From NCBI RefSeq assembly GCF_024700075.1, contig NZ_JAJONE010000001.1, forward strand, positions 2,012,001 through 2,076,000: a stretch of DNA of 64,000 nt, given 5' to 3'. The notes beneath the pieces were generated by a model that saw nothing but the letters and a program-made list of their open reading frames with translations, had not been told where the DNA came from and ran no database searches. This document shows positions 9,556 through 18,973 of this stretch, in pieces; the stretch's first letter is position 1, and each line of letters starts with the position of its first letter. The translations under genes were made by a program, and so were the position numbers. Origin of the DNA: Hymenobacter sp. J193 (GTDB lineage: Bacteria; Bacteroidota; Bacteroidia; Cytophagales; Hymenobacteraceae).

Positions 9556-10035
9556 CTACTGCTTAGCGTAGGTGTAGGTATAGGTATGGTCTACCCCTTC
9601 AATTGTACGGATGCCCTTGATCTTCATGGCCGACTCCGACAGTTCCAGCACGTTAAAGCTGCTGGAGCCCAGAGTCTGCAGGTTAGTTTTCAGGATGGTT
9701 TCGTTGGCCTCGAACGACCAGGTGCCGGCAAACTGCTCCGGGCCTTCCCCGCACTGGGTTAGGCCTTCCTGCAGCACGCAAGCCCCGGCTTTTTCGAACC
9801 GCATAATATCGTCCCGGTCACACTCCTGCAGGTAGGCATACACATCGGTTATCAGCTCCCCATCCTCCGCGCGCACGGCCGGCGTCACGGTTTCGGCGGT
9901 GAGCTTCCAGTTTTTTTCGGCGAGCAGCTCGGTTTTGGTTTTGGCCGGCTCCGCTTCATTTTCTTTTTCGCAGGAAGCAAACAAACCGGCCGTCAGCAGC
10001 ACGGCAAAAAGTGGGGTACGCAGCAACATTTTCAT
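9556..10035 (-). CDS. Small lipoprotein, lipocalin-like
   Basis: The protein has 159 residues. A lipoprotein signal peptide ends in FASC with the lipid-accepting Cys at residue 22 and an acidic stretch after it. The rest (ELLAEKNWKLTAETV, then a beta-rich body with FAGTWSFEANETILKTN) looks like the lipocalin-like small lipoproteins of Bacteroidota. No ligand or role can be assigned. It is monocistronic between two terminators, and its promoter matches the Bacteroidota consensus well. Confidence 0.7.
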   Translation of the reverse strand: MKMLLRTPLFAVLLTAGLFASCEKENEAEPAKTKTELLAEKNWKLTAETVTPAVRAEDGELITDVYAYLQECDRDDIMRFEKAGACVLQEGLTQCGEGPEQFAGTWSFEANETILKTNLQTLGSSSFNVLELSESAMKIKGIRTIEGVDHTYTYTYAKQ

Positions 10036-10109
10036 AGCGGGCAGTGAGGTTGTGTATGAGCAGTTTTAACTTCTTCTATTCTGATAATCTTGCGTTTATC
10101 AGAACATTG

Positions 10110-10141
10110 CAAAGGTAGAACCCTGCCTTCTGCGCTTCCAA
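10110..10141 (-). promoter_or_regulatory. Bacteroidota-type promoter of the small lipoprotein gene
   Basis: Read on the minus strand, TTG (10141-10139) is followed after 21 bases by TACCTTTG (10117-10110). This is a good match to the -33/-7 consensus TTTG / TAnnTTTG. Just downstream, CTGATAA (10081-10087) and TTATCAG (10096-10102) form an inverted repeat that could be an operator or a leader hairpin. Confidence 0.6.
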
Positions 10142-10228
10142 CTGCGTGGCCTCACATCATTGAGGGAGAAAGCAGGCGCAACCCTCCTCAGCCGCCTCAC
10201 ATGATCCGGTAAACGAATTACCCAGGCA

Positions 10229-10265
10229 CAAAAAAGCCCTCTTCCAACTAAGGAAGAGGGCTTTG
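10229..10265. terminator. Rho-independent terminator
   Basis: AAAGCCCTCTTCC pairs with GGAAGAGGGCTTT across a short loop of about 6 bases. It lies 23 bp past the stop of the SGNH hydrolase gene (minus strand), which it most likely terminates. Confidence 0.85.
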
Positions 10266-10287
10266 CTTGATTAGGGCACGAGTGCCT

Positions 10288-11727
10288 CTAGGGCAGCTTC
10301 ACGCCGCGGTAGGCATTCGGGTCAACCTGCGGGATAGAGGAGCCATACTTGCTGTTGATGACCTTGATCATCTCGTTGGCGACAATAGCGTAGCCGCGGG
10401 GCGTCGGGTGCACACCGTCCAGCGAAAACAGGTTGCCAGTAACGAAGCTGGTCGTGTTGTTTACTCCGTTGGTTACGATGCCGGTGCGGGCTACCGTGTT
10501 GAAGAAGGCATTGGCATCGAATACGGCCAGCCCTTTGCGCTCAGCAGCGGCTTTGATTACCGTGTTCAGTTCGGCCGTGCGCGTTGCTACCGCAGTAGCT
10601 TCGCCCGAGTCCAGCACCAGATTGTTAGGCAAGGGGTTGGCGAAACCAGCCAGGGCAGCGGCCACTGGGGCCGGAGCGCCGGGTATCACCAGGCCGATAC
10701 CGTTCGGGAACGGGCTGGTAGCCGAAGGCGTGTTGATAACCGAGCGGGCGGGCAGCAGCAGCAGGTCGTTGGCCGTAGCCTCACGCACTGGTGCGGTAGC
10801 ACTGCTGGTCCGGATGTAAAGGCCAAAGCGGGTGCCGGTGGGCAGCGCCGAGCCGGCGGGCAGGCCCAATGCGGCTACAACGGTTGGCACCAGCGCCGCC
10901 GGAATTGGCGTAGCGTTTACCTGGGCAATAACGGCCGCCGTGGGCACCGTGGTAAACAGCGGCACCGTCGTCACGTTCGGGATGGTAGCTACCAGTCCTT
11001 TGGCGTTGTTGGCCGTCAGCACATCCACCATCTGGTTGTACTTGGTCGTGAAATCTTCTACGGGCGTGAGGGGAGCCGCCGTGCCGCCGGAGCTGGCAAA
11101 GCCCAACACGTCGTTGTTGCCCAGCCAGTTGGTGAAGAACGTCGGCTTCACCGTACCTACCCGCTCCTGCACGTATTGCACGTAGCTGCGAAGGTCGCCG
11201 GCCGGTAGCAGCCGCTCGAAGTAAGGGTTGAAGCCCAGCGGATTGTTCAGGCCGTAGCCGTTGGTGGTGATATCAGCTACGCGGATACCGGGCACCCCCA
11301 GGTTCTGGTTGTCAGTGCCCGTGTACAGGGTCAGCGGCATGGTCTTGCCATCCAGACCGGTGCCCCGGGTCATAGCCGTGTTAGCGGTTTCAGCCCCAAT
11401 CGTGGGGGAGCCGTTCGAAAAGCCCGTGATTTTCAGGTAGCCGCTGCCGTTGGCCTCATTGGCCGCAAACAAGGGCTGCTTGAACTCGCCGCCACCTGCT
11501 TTCTGGAATTGCTGCGCCAGAATAGCCGGATACGAGTTCTGCTGCCCTTCCAGGTACAGGCCATTGTCCCCAAAGCCGGCCGTCAGCGAGTTGCCGACTG
11601 CCAGGTACTTGGAAAAATCCGCCGAGCCACCGTCGGCTTTGGGGGCATCCAGCTCCGGCTGGCACCCGCCCAGCACCAACCCGAGCAGGGCCAGGGCCGG
11701 CAGTGTGTTTTTGAAAAACGTACGCAT
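10288..11727 (-). CDS. SGNH/GDSL-family hydrolase lipoprotein
   Basis: The protein has 479 residues. A lipobox (LVLGGC) puts the lipidated Cys at residue 22. SGNH block I is [12 protein letters not shown] with the nucleophile S47, and block V near the C-terminus is [15 protein letters not shown] with the catalytic Asp and His. The Asn motif [13 protein letters not shown] (block III) is also present. Family members are lipases or esterases. This is the long type found in Bacteroidota with an inserted middle region. It starts 20 bp downstream of a FadL-type channel gene on the same strand, an arrangement that suggests extraction of acyl chains at the surface and their import; that link is inference. 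Confidence 0.85.
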   Translation of the reverse strand: MRTFFKNTLPALALLGLVLGGCQPELDAPKADGGSADFSKYLAVGNSLTAGFGDNGLYLEGQQNSYPAILAQQFQKAGGGEFKQPLFAANEANGSGYLKITGFSNGSPTIGAETANTAMTRGTGLDGKTMPLTLYTGTDNQNLGVPGIRVADITTNGYGLNNPLGFNPYFERLLPAGDLRSYVQYVQERVGTVKPTFFTNWLGNNDVLGFASSGGTAAPLTPVEDFTTKYNQMVDVLTANNAKGLVATIPNVTTVPLFTTVPTAAVIAQVNATPIPAALVPTVVAALGLPAGSALPTGTRFGLYIRTSSATAPVREATANDLLLLPARSVINTPSATSPFPNGIGLVIPGAPAPVAAALAGFANPLPNNLVLDSGEATAVATRTAELNTVIKAAAERKGLAVFDANAFFNTVARTGIVTNGVNNTTSFVTGNLFSLDGVHPTPRGYAIVANEMIKVINSKYGSSIPQVDPNAYRGVKLP

Positions 11728-11747
11728 TGGAATCAGAGGTGGGAAGC

Positions 11748-13013
11748 TTAGAAAGTGTAGTTGAATCCGATACCAGGAATGACAATGCTGGTTTTGTAAG
11801 TTCCGGGCACACGGTCGGTCGTGCCGTTATCCTGCAGCTCAGCCTGCGTCTGGGTGCGCTTCATGATGCTGATGAACTGCGTCGACACATCCACCGAGAA
11901 ATGCTCACCGGCCTTGTAGGATACGCCCAGCGTACCGCCAATGCGGTTGGCATCCGGCGTTTCCGGCGACACGTAGCCATCCTTCACCGGCGACATATCG
12001 TAGGTGCCCCCGGCCCGAACCGTGAAGGCCTCCGTGAGGGCGTACTGCCCGCCCAAACGGAACGTGAGGGCATCCTGATAGTAGCGCTTGGAGGTAGAGC
12101 TGGTAATGCCGGCCCCGCCTACGTTGTTGTTGAATTTGAAATTCAAGGCGCGGTACTTGCTCCACTGCACGTGGTTTACGTCGATGGCCAGGGTCAGCTT
12201 TTCGGTGGGCATGATGCCGATACCGATAGAAGCCGTAGCCGGCAGCGGAATGGTCACGTCAAACTCCGTTGCCTGGAAGCTGGGCTTGGCGGCCTCCGGC
12301 AGGTTGCTGAACGTCACGTCGCCGCCTTTCACGGTAGCGTCAATCTTGGAGCGGTACGAAACGCCTACGCTCAGCTTTTCGGAGGGCTTGAAGTACACAC
12401 CCGCGTTGAAGCCAACCTTGTTTTCGGCTTTGCCATCCAGCTCCACATGGCCGCTCTGGCCCTGGCCGTTGGTGGTAGGCACGTCGCGCTGCAGGTTTAC
12501 CGAGCCGAGGGCCAGCACAGCCACACCCACGCCTACGCTTAGGTTTTCGGTGATGGCATAGCTGATGGTAGGCTGCACGAAGATGGATTTCAGGTCGATA
12601 TCCGTGAGCGAGAAGCGGCCTTCCCAGCCATCGGCGTACTGCAGCTTGCTGCCGAAGGGCGTGTACACCGCAATGCCGGCTTTCCACTTGCCTTCTGCCG
12701 GGCCAAAGCCCGCAAACAAACTAAAGGGCGTCACCACCGAGTTGCGCAGGGTGCGGTCTTCGGTGCCATTCTCCGCCCGAAAGGCCTGGCGGGCGAAGGT
12801 AGCGTTGGCGCCAATCTGCACGCCCCGCTCACGCACCATGGCCAAAGCGCCCGGGTTGTAGAACATGGAGGCCTGATCTAGGGCCAGGCCCGTCCCTACG
12901 CCGCCCATGCCGTTGTTTTTGATGCCGGCCAGGGAAACCTGGAAGCCACCCGCCGAGGCAGCCGTGCCCGAAAGCAGCGCGCCCCCCACGAGGAGTAGAG
13001 ATTTTAGCTTCAT
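11748..13013 (-). CDS. OmpP1/FadL/TodX-family outer-membrane transporter
   Basis: The protein has 421 residues with a signal peptide ([21 protein letters not shown]). The mature N-terminus, [19 protein letters not shown], followed by [12 protein letters not shown], is the hatch region typical of the family, and a 14-strand barrel pattern runs to the terminal Phe. FadL-type channels let hydrophobic substrates such as long-chain fatty acids diffuse laterally into the cell envelope. It is the first gene of a two-gene unit with the SGNH hydrolase. Confidence 0.9.
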   Translation of the reverse strand: MKLKSLLLVGGALLSGTAASAGGFQVSLAGIKNNGMGGVGTGLALDQASMFYNPGALAMVRERGVQIGANATFARQAFRAENGTEDRTLRNSVVTPFSLFAGFGPAEGKWKAGIAVYTPFGSKLQYADGWEGRFSLTDIDLKSIFVQPTISYAITENLSVGVGVAVLALGSVNLQRDVPTTNGQGQSGHVELDGKAENKVGFNAGVYFKPSEKLSVGVSYRSKIDATVKGGDVTFSNLPEAAKPSFQATEFDVTIPLPATASIGIGIMPTEKLTLAIDVNHVQWSKYRALNFKFNNNVGGAGITSSTSKRYYQDALTFRLGGQYALTEAFTVRAGGTYDMSPVKDGYVSPETPDANRIGGTLGVSYKAGEHFSVDVSTQFISIMKRTQTQAELQDNGTTDRVPGTYKTSIVIPGIGFNYTF

Positions 13014-13093
13014 AAGAAGAAAAGGGTGAGAATGTGAGGTTGAGGAGCTAAATGTAGGGAGAAAAACTCAGCTACTAGTAGGCAAGCCGAGTA

Positions 13094-13936
13094 TTATTCG
13101 GGCTTAGCCGCGGGCCGTGAGGATGCGCCGGCTGCGGCAGGCAGCACCCGGCGCGCAGCGCAGTCGAACACCTGGCCGGCCACCAGCAGATGCACGCGGT
13201 AATCCTGCCCGGCTACCGGCTCCCCGCGGCTGATGCCGCTGAGGTTGTCGTGGTGCAGGTGCTGGCCATCTACTACCATCACGCTGCCGTCGCCAAACAC
13301 CTCAGCCTGATAGCCATGGCGCAGAATCACGCCGGTTTCCTCCGACAAGCCGATGCCGAGGCTGGTGGGGTACGTGAGCACGGCGTGCAGCAGGCGGCCC
13401 ATGCGGCCCCGCTCGGCAAAGTGCTGGTCGATGAGCAAACCGGGCCGCAAAGCCAGGCCGGACCGCGTCTGAATGCCGCCTTTGCGCAGAGCGCGCCAGC
13501 CGTAGCCATCCACCAGCATGTTATCGGGCAGGGCGGCGGCCCCGGCGCTGGTGCCGGCCACGATGAAGGCCGCATCCGTAAGGTAGCGGTGGTGCAGCTG
13601 GCGCAGAAACTCGGTGCCGAGCAGAAACTCGGTAATCAGCTCCTGGTCGCCGCCGGTGAAGAATACCAGCCGGGCCTGGGCCAGGCGGCGCAGTGTAGCG
13701 GGCGTATCGGCGGGGCGGCGGGCATCAATGCACAAGTGCCGGGCACCGGGGCAGCCCAGTTCCCCGAAGGCTTGCTCGTAGGCCTTGGCCGTGCGGCGCG
13801 GCTCCTGCGAAGCCACCGACACTATTTCGATAGCGGCATTGGGGTCGGCCAGCAGGCGACAGAGCAGCGTGAGCAGGGCGTCATCGTCGCCGCCGCCCAG
13901 GGCCACCAGCGTTCCGAGAGGAGAGAAATCAACCAT
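13094..13936 (-). CDS. Cyanophycinase-like peptidase (S51 family)
   Basis: The protein has 280 residues. The N-terminal LVALGGGDDDALL and the central VFFTGGDQELI match the S51 peptidase fold, and the nucleophile elbow is AGTSAGAAALPDNM with S130. The strand-loop GIQTRSGLALRPGLLIDQHF also matches cyanophycinase, which cuts beta-Asp-Arg dipeptides off cyanophycin. No cyanophycin synthetase is in the window, so the real substrate may be another beta-aspartyl peptide. It is divergent from mgtE. The C-terminal tail is Ala/Pro rich. Confidence 0.82.
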   Translation of the reverse strand: MVDFSPLGTLVALGGGDDDALLTLLCRLLADPNAAIEIVSVASQEPRRTAKAYEQAFGELGCPGARHLCIDARRPADTPATLRRLAQARLVFFTGGDQELITEFLLGTEFLRQLHHRYLTDAAFIVAGTSAGAAALPDNMLVDGYGWRALRKGGIQTRSGLALRPGLLIDQHFAERGRMGRLLHAVLTYPTSLGIGLSEETGVILRHGYQAEVFGDGSVMVVDGQHLHHDNLSGISRGEPVAGQDYRVHLLVAGQVFDCAARRVLPAAAGASSRPAAKPE

Positions 13937-14114
13937 GCGGGCACGTACGTCAGAAACAGCAGGAAGATATGGTTTGATCTGGCCGAGACGCGTACAAGAG
14001 CTGGAAAGCTGAACCGTAGCTGCCGCGGCGCTAAATTGGGGTTTCTTCGCGGAGAAAGTCTATTTGCGCAGCGGAAAAATAGCCCGGGCGTGCGGAAGAG
14101 GCCGGCATTTCTCC

Positions 14115-14122
14115 TATTTTTG
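14115..14122 (+). promoter_or_regulatory. Putative -7 box upstream of mgtE
   Basis: TATTTTTG fits TAnnTTTG and lies 58 bases before the mgtE ATG. I see no clear -33 element. The 244-bp gap between the cyanophycinase gene and mgtE otherwise shows no recognisable Mg2+ riboswitch. Confidence 0.35.
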
Positions 14123-14180
14123 CGCGCCGATTTTCACTTCAACCCGCTTGCCTAGCGAAGCATAACCGCCCTCTGTTCCG

Positions 14181-15566
14181 ATGATTCAGCAACCAACCGC
14201 GGAAACCATCACGTCCCTGATTCAGGAGGGCGAGTTTTTCAAGTTAAAGGAAGTCCTCAAGCACTTCGAACCGGCCGAGCTGGTGGCGCTGCTGGAGGAA
14301 GAAGAGGAGCGCGAGCAGCTGATTATTTTCCGGCTGCTGCCGCTGCGCCTGGCCACGGAGGTATTCGAGTACCTCAGCCTCGATATTCAGAAGCACTTCC
14401 TTGCCAACCTGGCGCAGGAGAAGATGACCGACATCCTCAACGAGATGTCGCCGGACGACCGCACGGCCCTGCTGGAGTTTCTGCCCGACGAGCTGGTACG
14501 GGAGCTGATTCAGACACTGTCGGAGCCGGAGCGCAAAGTCACGCTGGAGCTGCTGGGCTACCCCGAGTACTCCGTGGGCCGCCTGATGACGCCCGACTAC
14601 ATTGCCATCCGGGAAAACTGGACGGTGCAGCAGGTGCTCGACTACATTCGCCGCCACGGCGGGCAGTCGGAAACGTTGAGCGTGCTCTACGTGACGGACT
14701 CGCGCGGCGTACTCATCGACGACATCCGCATCCGGGAAATGTTGCTGGCCGACCCGCAGAAGCGCGTGAGTGAGCTTATGGACCGGCGCTTCGTGTCCCT
14801 GAAAGCCATGCAGGACCAGGAAGAAGCCATTGAGGTGTTCCGCCGCAACGACCGGGTGGCCCTGCCCGTGGTCAACAATGAGGGCGTGCTGTTCGGCATC
14901 GTAACCATCGACGACATCCTGGACATCCGGGAGGAAGAAGACACCGAGGACATCCAGAAGCTGGGCGGCTCCGAAGCCCTGGACGAGCCCTACCTCGATA
15001 CGCCGGTGCTGGACATGGTGAAGAAGCGGGCCGGCTGGCTCGTGATTCTGCTGATCGGGGAAATGCTGACCACTTCGGCCATGCACCACTTCGAGGACGA
15101 CCTGCAGCGGGCGGCAGTGCTGGGTTTGTTCATTCCGCTTATCATTTCGGCCGGCGGCAATGCGGGCTCCCAGGCTACCTCGCTCATCATCCGGGCCATG
15201 AGCCTGGGCGAGTTTTCACTTTCCGACTGGTGGCTGGTGATGCGGCGCGAGCTGGTATCGGGGGCGCTATTGGGAGCTATCTTGGGTGTGGTAGGCTCTT
15301 TGCGGATTGTGCTGTGGGCCAAGGTCATCGACCCCGGCTACTTCGGGCCTTTCTGGCCGCTGATTGCCGTGACGGTGGGCGTTTCCCTGCTGGGCATCGT
15401 GCTGTGGGGTGCTTTGGCCGGGGCTATGCTGCCCATGCTGCTCAAGCGCCTCGGCCTCGACCCCGCCACCGCCTCGGCACCCTTCGTGGCCACCCTGGTC
15501 GACGTGACCGGACTCATTATCTACTTCTCGGTAGCTACGCTGGTGCTGCGCGGTACGCTGCTGTAA
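14181..15566 (+). CDS. mgtE: Magnesium transporter MgtE
   Basis: The protein has 461 residues in the full MgtE architecture: a superhelical N domain (about 20-130, rich in Glu and Leu), two CBS domains (about 135-260; the first begins SVGRLMTPDYIAIREN, the second ends IVTIDDILDIREEED), then a five-helix membrane domain (about 285-461) with the conserved IPLIISAGGNAGSQA block that lines the pore. MgtE homodimers carry Mg2+ (and Co2+) across the inner membrane and close when the cytosolic CBS/N domains bind Mg2+. A very strong hairpin follows the stop. Confidence 0.96.
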   Translation: MIQQPTAETITSLIQEGEFFKLKEVLKHFEPAELVALLEEEEEREQLIIFRLLPLRLATEVFEYLSLDIQKHFLANLAQEKMTDILNEMSPDDRTALLEFLPDELVRELIQTLSEPERKVTLELLGYPEYSVGRLMTPDYIAIRENWTVQQVLDYIRRHGGQSETLSVLYVTDSRGVLIDDIRIREMLLADPQKRVSELMDRRFVSLKAMQDQEEAIEVFRRNDRVALPVVNNEGVLFGIVTIDDILDIREEEDTEDIQKLGGSEALDEPYLDTPVLDMVKKRAGWLVILLIGEMLTTSAMHHFEDDLQRAAVLGLFIPLIISAGGNAGSQATSLIIRAMSLGEFSLSDWWLVMRRELVSGALLGAILGVVGSLRIVLWAKVIDPGYFGPFWPLIAVTVGVSLLGIVLWGALAGAMLPMLLKRLGLDPATASAPFVATLVDVTGLIIYFSVATLVLRGTLL

Positions 15567-15578
15567 CGGACTTCACTG

Positions 15579-15631
15579 TTTGAACGAAGATGGCCCGGCT
15601 GCATGCTGCAGCCGGGCCATCTTCGTTCAAA
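15579..15631. terminator. 25-bp perfect hairpin, bidirectional terminator
   Basis: The arms (15579-15603 and 15607-15631) are perfectly complementary over 25 bp with a 3-base loop. It separates mgtE (+) from the convergent STAS-like gene (-), whose stop lies 16 bp away. Confidence 0.8.
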
Positions 15632-15646
15632 GCAATTGGTATTTCA

Positions 15647-16060
15647 CTACTTCTGAGCGCTCAGCCATTGTACGGCTTCGGCTTCGTCCACAAACTGGTT
15701 GATGGAGCAGTTGTCGCCGTAGGTGTGGGGCAGCGGGGGCAGCGTTTCGTCCTGCACATCGTCGAGCTGGTAGGGCGCTATCAGAAAGGCCAGGTACACG
15801 TGCGCTTTCAGGTGCTGGCGCAGCGTGGGGTAGAAGACTTCCGCCAGCCAATGCACGTCGCGGGCGTCTACCTGGGTGCGGCGGCGCGAGTCGATAAGCC
15901 AATGGTGGCAGGCCTCACAGCCGCTGGCGTACTGCAGCAGCTCCTGGTAGCCGGCGCGCAGCTCGGTGGAGGTAGCCGGCCGCGTCCAGCGGGCCGTCAC
16001 GATGCCCAGATCCGGGCGGTGCGTCAGCGTCAGATAATCGTTGATAGAAGTCGAAGTCAT
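15647..16060 (-). CDS. STAS-like / SpoIIAA-like small protein
   Basis: The protein has 137 residues if started at the ATG giving MTSTSINDYL; a longer start at 16111 is possible but less like relatives. The pattern of an N-terminal strand pair (YLTLTHRPDLGIVTARW), a central LIDSRRR and a C-terminal EAVQWLSA helix is that of a STAS-like family frequent in Hymenobacter. These proteins probably take part in signalling through protein contacts, but their partners are unknown. The Cys pair in SGCEACHHW has no assigned role. Confidence 0.6.
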   Translation of the reverse strand: MTSTSINDYLTLTHRPDLGIVTARWTRPATSTELRAGYQELLQYASGCEACHHWLIDSRRRTQVDARDVHWLAEVFYPTLRQHLKAHVYLAFLIAPYQLDDVQDETLPPLPHTYGDNCSINQFVDEAEAVQWLSAQK

Positions 16061-16166
16061 GCTAAAAACGGGAATGACAGTCTCCCAAGGTACGGACATT
16101 CCGTTACGCACGCTGGCCGGATTGTGTTGAGCTTCCGCTGATGCCCCCTTTGCCCGGGGTCAGCGG

Positions 16167-16574
16167 CTACTCGTCTACGCGGCCGCGGCCGGCCTTTTTC
16201 TGGCTGTGCTTTTTCTTGGATTCCAGCCGCTGGCGCACGGCGCCTTTGCTGGGCTTGGTGGCGCGGCGGGCCTTGGGGCGGTGTAGCGCCTTCACAAGCA
16301 GCTCGTGGAATTTGCGCAGGGCAGTTTCCTTGTTGCGCAGCTGGCTACGGTCTTCCTGGGCGGTTACCAGCAGGGAGCCATCGGCCGTGAGGCGGGACGC
16401 CAGCTTCTGCAGCAGTACTTGCTTCTGCTCATCGGAAAGCAGCTGCGACGTGGGCACGTGAAACCGCAGCTCCACCCGCGACTCTACTTTGTTGACGTTC
16501 TGCCCGCCCGGGCCGCTGCTGCGGCTGGTTTGGAACTGGAGCTCGGACAGGAAGGCATCGGCAGCGGGCAGCAT
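16167..16574 (-). CDS. arfB: Peptidyl-tRNA hydrolase ArfB (alternative ribosome rescue)
   Basis: The protein has 135 residues. It carries the release-factor GGQ loop in TSRSSGPGGQNVNKVES, with the catalytic Gln, and a basic, Lys/Arg-rich C-terminal tail (about residues 100-130) that in ArfB enters the empty mRNA channel of stalled ribosomes. The domain around GGQ is release factor domain 3 only, so it rescues ribosomes without a stop codon. I chose the internal ATG giving MLPAADAF because it fits the family length; an upstream extension to 16664 exists. Confidence 0.92.
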   Translation of the reverse strand: MLPAADAFLSELQFQTSRSSGPGGQNVNKVESRVELRFHVPTSQLLSDEQKQVLLQKLASRLTADGSLLVTAQEDRSQLRNKETALRKFHELLVKALHRPKARRATKPSKGAVRQRLESKKKHSQKKAGRGRVDE

Positions 16575-16728
16575 AGCAGGCAGGGGAAAGAAGGCGGAAA
16601 ACGACAACCGGGGCAATACGCAGATTGGCTCCCTTCGGCTGCCTGTGCAACCTTCGGGGCGCAAAGTTCACCCTTCACTACCTTCCGCACCTATCTTCGC
16701 TTTCTTTCTCACGTTCTTTTCTTTTGCT

Positions 16729-18786
16729 ATGAACTTCTCCTTTACGCTGCGGCGCTGGGCGCTGGCGGCCCCGGTCTTGGTCGTGGCCCTGAGCGGCTGC
16801 CAGCCCGGCGGCAAATCCGGCGCCGGCCAGCCCGACCTTATCCAGGCCAACCTGGACACCACCGTGCACCCCGGCGACGACTTCTACGCCTACTCCAACG
16901 GCAACTGGTTTAAGCAGCACCCCATTCCGGCTTCCGAAAGCAGCTGGGGCATTGGCAAGGAAGTGCAGAACGAGGTATACGCCCGCCTGCGCAGCCTGAG
17001 CCAGGAAGCCGCCAAAGCCAAGGCCGCGCCCGGCACCACCCAGCAGAAAATCGGGGACTTCTGGGCTACTGGCATGGACAGCGCCACCATCGATAAACAG
17101 GGTGTGGCACCGTTAAAGGCGGAGCTAGATCGTATTGCTGCCATCCAGTCGGTGGCTGATGTGCAGGCAGCCATTGCGCGCCTGCAGCCGCTGGGTGTAA
17201 ATGCATTATTGGGCCTCTATGTGGGCCAGGATGCCAAGAACAGCGAAAAGATGGCGCTGCAGCTCTGGCAATCGGGCCTGGGCTTACCCAACCGCGACTA
17301 TTACTTCAACAAAGATGCCCGCACCAGTAACATCCGCAAGGAGTACGGCCTGCACGTAGCGCGCATGTTCCAGCTGCTGGGGCAAGATGCCGCTACCGCC
17401 CAGCAGAATACCCAGCGCGTGCTGCAGCTGGAAACCAAGCTGGCCGCCACCTCCCGCAAGCTCGAAGCCCTGCGCGACCCGTACGCCAACTACAACAAGA
17501 TGACGGTGGCTGGCCTCGACAAGCTCACGCCGGGCATCAGCTGGAAGCCCTGGCTGGCGCAGATGGAGCTGAGCAAGGTAGATACGGTGATTGTGGGCCA
17601 GCCGGAGTTTTACCGCGAAGCCGGCCGCCTGCTTTCCACCGCCCCGCTGGCCGACTGGCAGGCCTACCTGCAGTGGCAGCTGGCACACGCCTATGCTCCC
17701 ACCCTCAGCCAGCAGTTCGATCAGGAAAACTTCCGCTTCTACGGCACCGTGCTGCAGGGTGCCAAGGAGCAGCGCCCCCGCTGGAAACGCGTGCTCGATG
17801 CCGAGGAAAGTGCCCTCGGAGAAGCACTGGGCCAGTTGTTCGTGAAGGAATATTTTCCACCGGCCACCAAAGAGCGGTACGAAAAGCTCACGACCAACAT
17901 CATGGCCGCGTTCCGGGAGCATATTCAGCAGCTCGACTGGATGAGCGACTCCACCAAGCAAAAAGCCCAGAGCAAGCTCACCAAAATCACCCGCAAAGTG
18001 GGCTACCCCGACAAATGGAAGGATTACTCGGCGCTGAAGGTTGACCGCAGCTCCTACGCCCAGAACGTGATGCGCGCCAACGAGTGGCGCTACCGCTACG
18101 AGCTGAGCAAGCTGGGTAAGCCCGTAGACCGCACCGAGTGGGGCATGACGCCCCAGACCTACAACGCCTACTACAATCCCTCCAACAACGAAATTGTGCT
18201 GCCGGCCGCCATCTTCGCCATTCCCGGCCTGAAGGATGCCGACGCCGACGACGCTATCATCTACGGCTACGCAGGCGCCAGCACCATCGGCCACGAGCTT
18301 ACCCACGGCTTCGACGACGAAGGCAGCCAGTACGATGAGAAGGGCAACCTGCGCAACTGGTGGACCAAGAAGGACCGGCAGCTGTTTCAGCAGCGCGTGA
18401 ACGGCATTGTGCGCCAGTTCAACGGCTATACCGTGCTTGATTCCATGCACATCAACGGCAAAGCCACGGCCGGCGAAAACATTGCCGACCTGGGCGGCAT
18501 CGTCATTGCGCTGGACGCCTTCAAGAAAACCGAGCAATACAAGAAGGGCGAGAAAATTGGCGGCCTTACCCCTACCCAGCGCTATTTCCTGGGCTACGCC
18601 CTGGGCTGGCAGGTGCATCAGCGCGACGAACGGCTGGCCCAAAGCATCCTTACCGACGTGCATTCGCCCGCGCAGTACCGCATCAACGGCCCTTTCGCCG
18701 ACGTGCCGGAGTTCTACGAGGCTTTCAACGTGCGCCAGACCAACAAGCTCTGGCGCCCCGACAGCGCCCGGGTAAAGATCTGGTAG
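16729..18786 (+). CDS. M13-family (neprilysin-like) zinc metallopeptidase, lipoprotein
   Basis: The protein has 685 residues. A lipobox, VALSGC, follows the N-terminal helix, so the enzyme is membrane anchored in the periplasm or on the surface. The M13 motifs are intact: the zinc site HELTH (H522, E523, H526), the third ligand E583 in ENIADLGG, and the substrate-binding NAYYNP block. The C-terminal end, LWRPDSARVKIW, resembles the conserved CxxW end of the family without the Cys. M13 enzymes cut oligopeptides. I chose the ATG at 16729 because it starts a good signal peptide; the open frame runs farther upstream. A terminator follows. Confidence 0.92.
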   Translation: MNFSFTLRRWALAAPVLVVALSGCQPGGKSGAGQPDLIQANLDTTVHPGDDFYAYSNGNWFKQHPIPASESSWGIGKEVQNEVYARLRSLSQEAAKAKAAPGTTQQKIGDFWATGMDSATIDKQGVAPLKAELDRIAAIQSVADVQAAIARLQPLGVNALLGLYVGQDAKNSEKMALQLWQSGLGLPNRDYYFNKDARTSNIRKEYGLHVARMFQLLGQDAATAQQNTQRVLQLETKLAATSRKLEALRDPYANYNKMTVAGLDKLTPGISWKPWLAQMELSKVDTVIVGQPEFYREAGRLLSTAPLADWQAYLQWQLAHAYAPTLSQQFDQENFRFYGTVLQGAKEQRPRWKRVLDAEESALGEALGQLFVKEYFPPATKERYEKLTTNIMAAFREHIQQLDWMSDSTKQKAQSKLTKITRKVGYPDKWKDYSALKVDRSSYAQNVMRANEWRYRYELSKLGKPVDRTEWGMTPQTYNAYYNPSNNEIVLPAAIFAIPGLKDADADDAIIYGYAGASTIGHELTHGFDDEGSQYDEKGNLRNWWTKKDRQLFQQRVNGIVRQFNGYTVLDSMHINGKATAGENIADLGGIVIALDAFKKTEQYKKGEKIGGLTPTQRYFLGYALGWQVHQRDERLAQSILTDVHSPAQYRINGPFADVPEFYEAFNVRQTNKLWRPDSARVKIW

Positions 18787-18808
18787 TGCGGTCTGCTTCG
18801 TGAAAATT

Positions 18809-18845
18809 CAAAAGCCTTTCTGCCATAGCGGAAAGGCTTTTTGTA
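18809..18845 (+). terminator. Rho-independent terminator
   Basis: AAAAGCCTTTC pairs with GAAAGGCTTTT across a loop of about 10 bases, 23 bp after the M13 peptidase stop. Confidence 0.85.
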
Positions 18846-18973
18846 TATTCAATGACCGGAGTTTGACCGGGCCTCCCGAAAGGGAGAAGCCCGGCCGAAA
18901 AAACCTTGACTGCTCAGGCAACGCTTTGGGCTGGGGCATCATCTTACCGGCATTCACTCTTTTTTCCTTTGCT

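Noticed and set aside
10267..11208. Plus-strand open frame of 313 codons
   Set aside because: It is antisense to the SGNH hydrolase, which has a signal peptide and catalytic motifs.
14000..14180. Mg2+ riboswitch before mgtE
   Set aside because: The leader is short and I could not see the M-box core.
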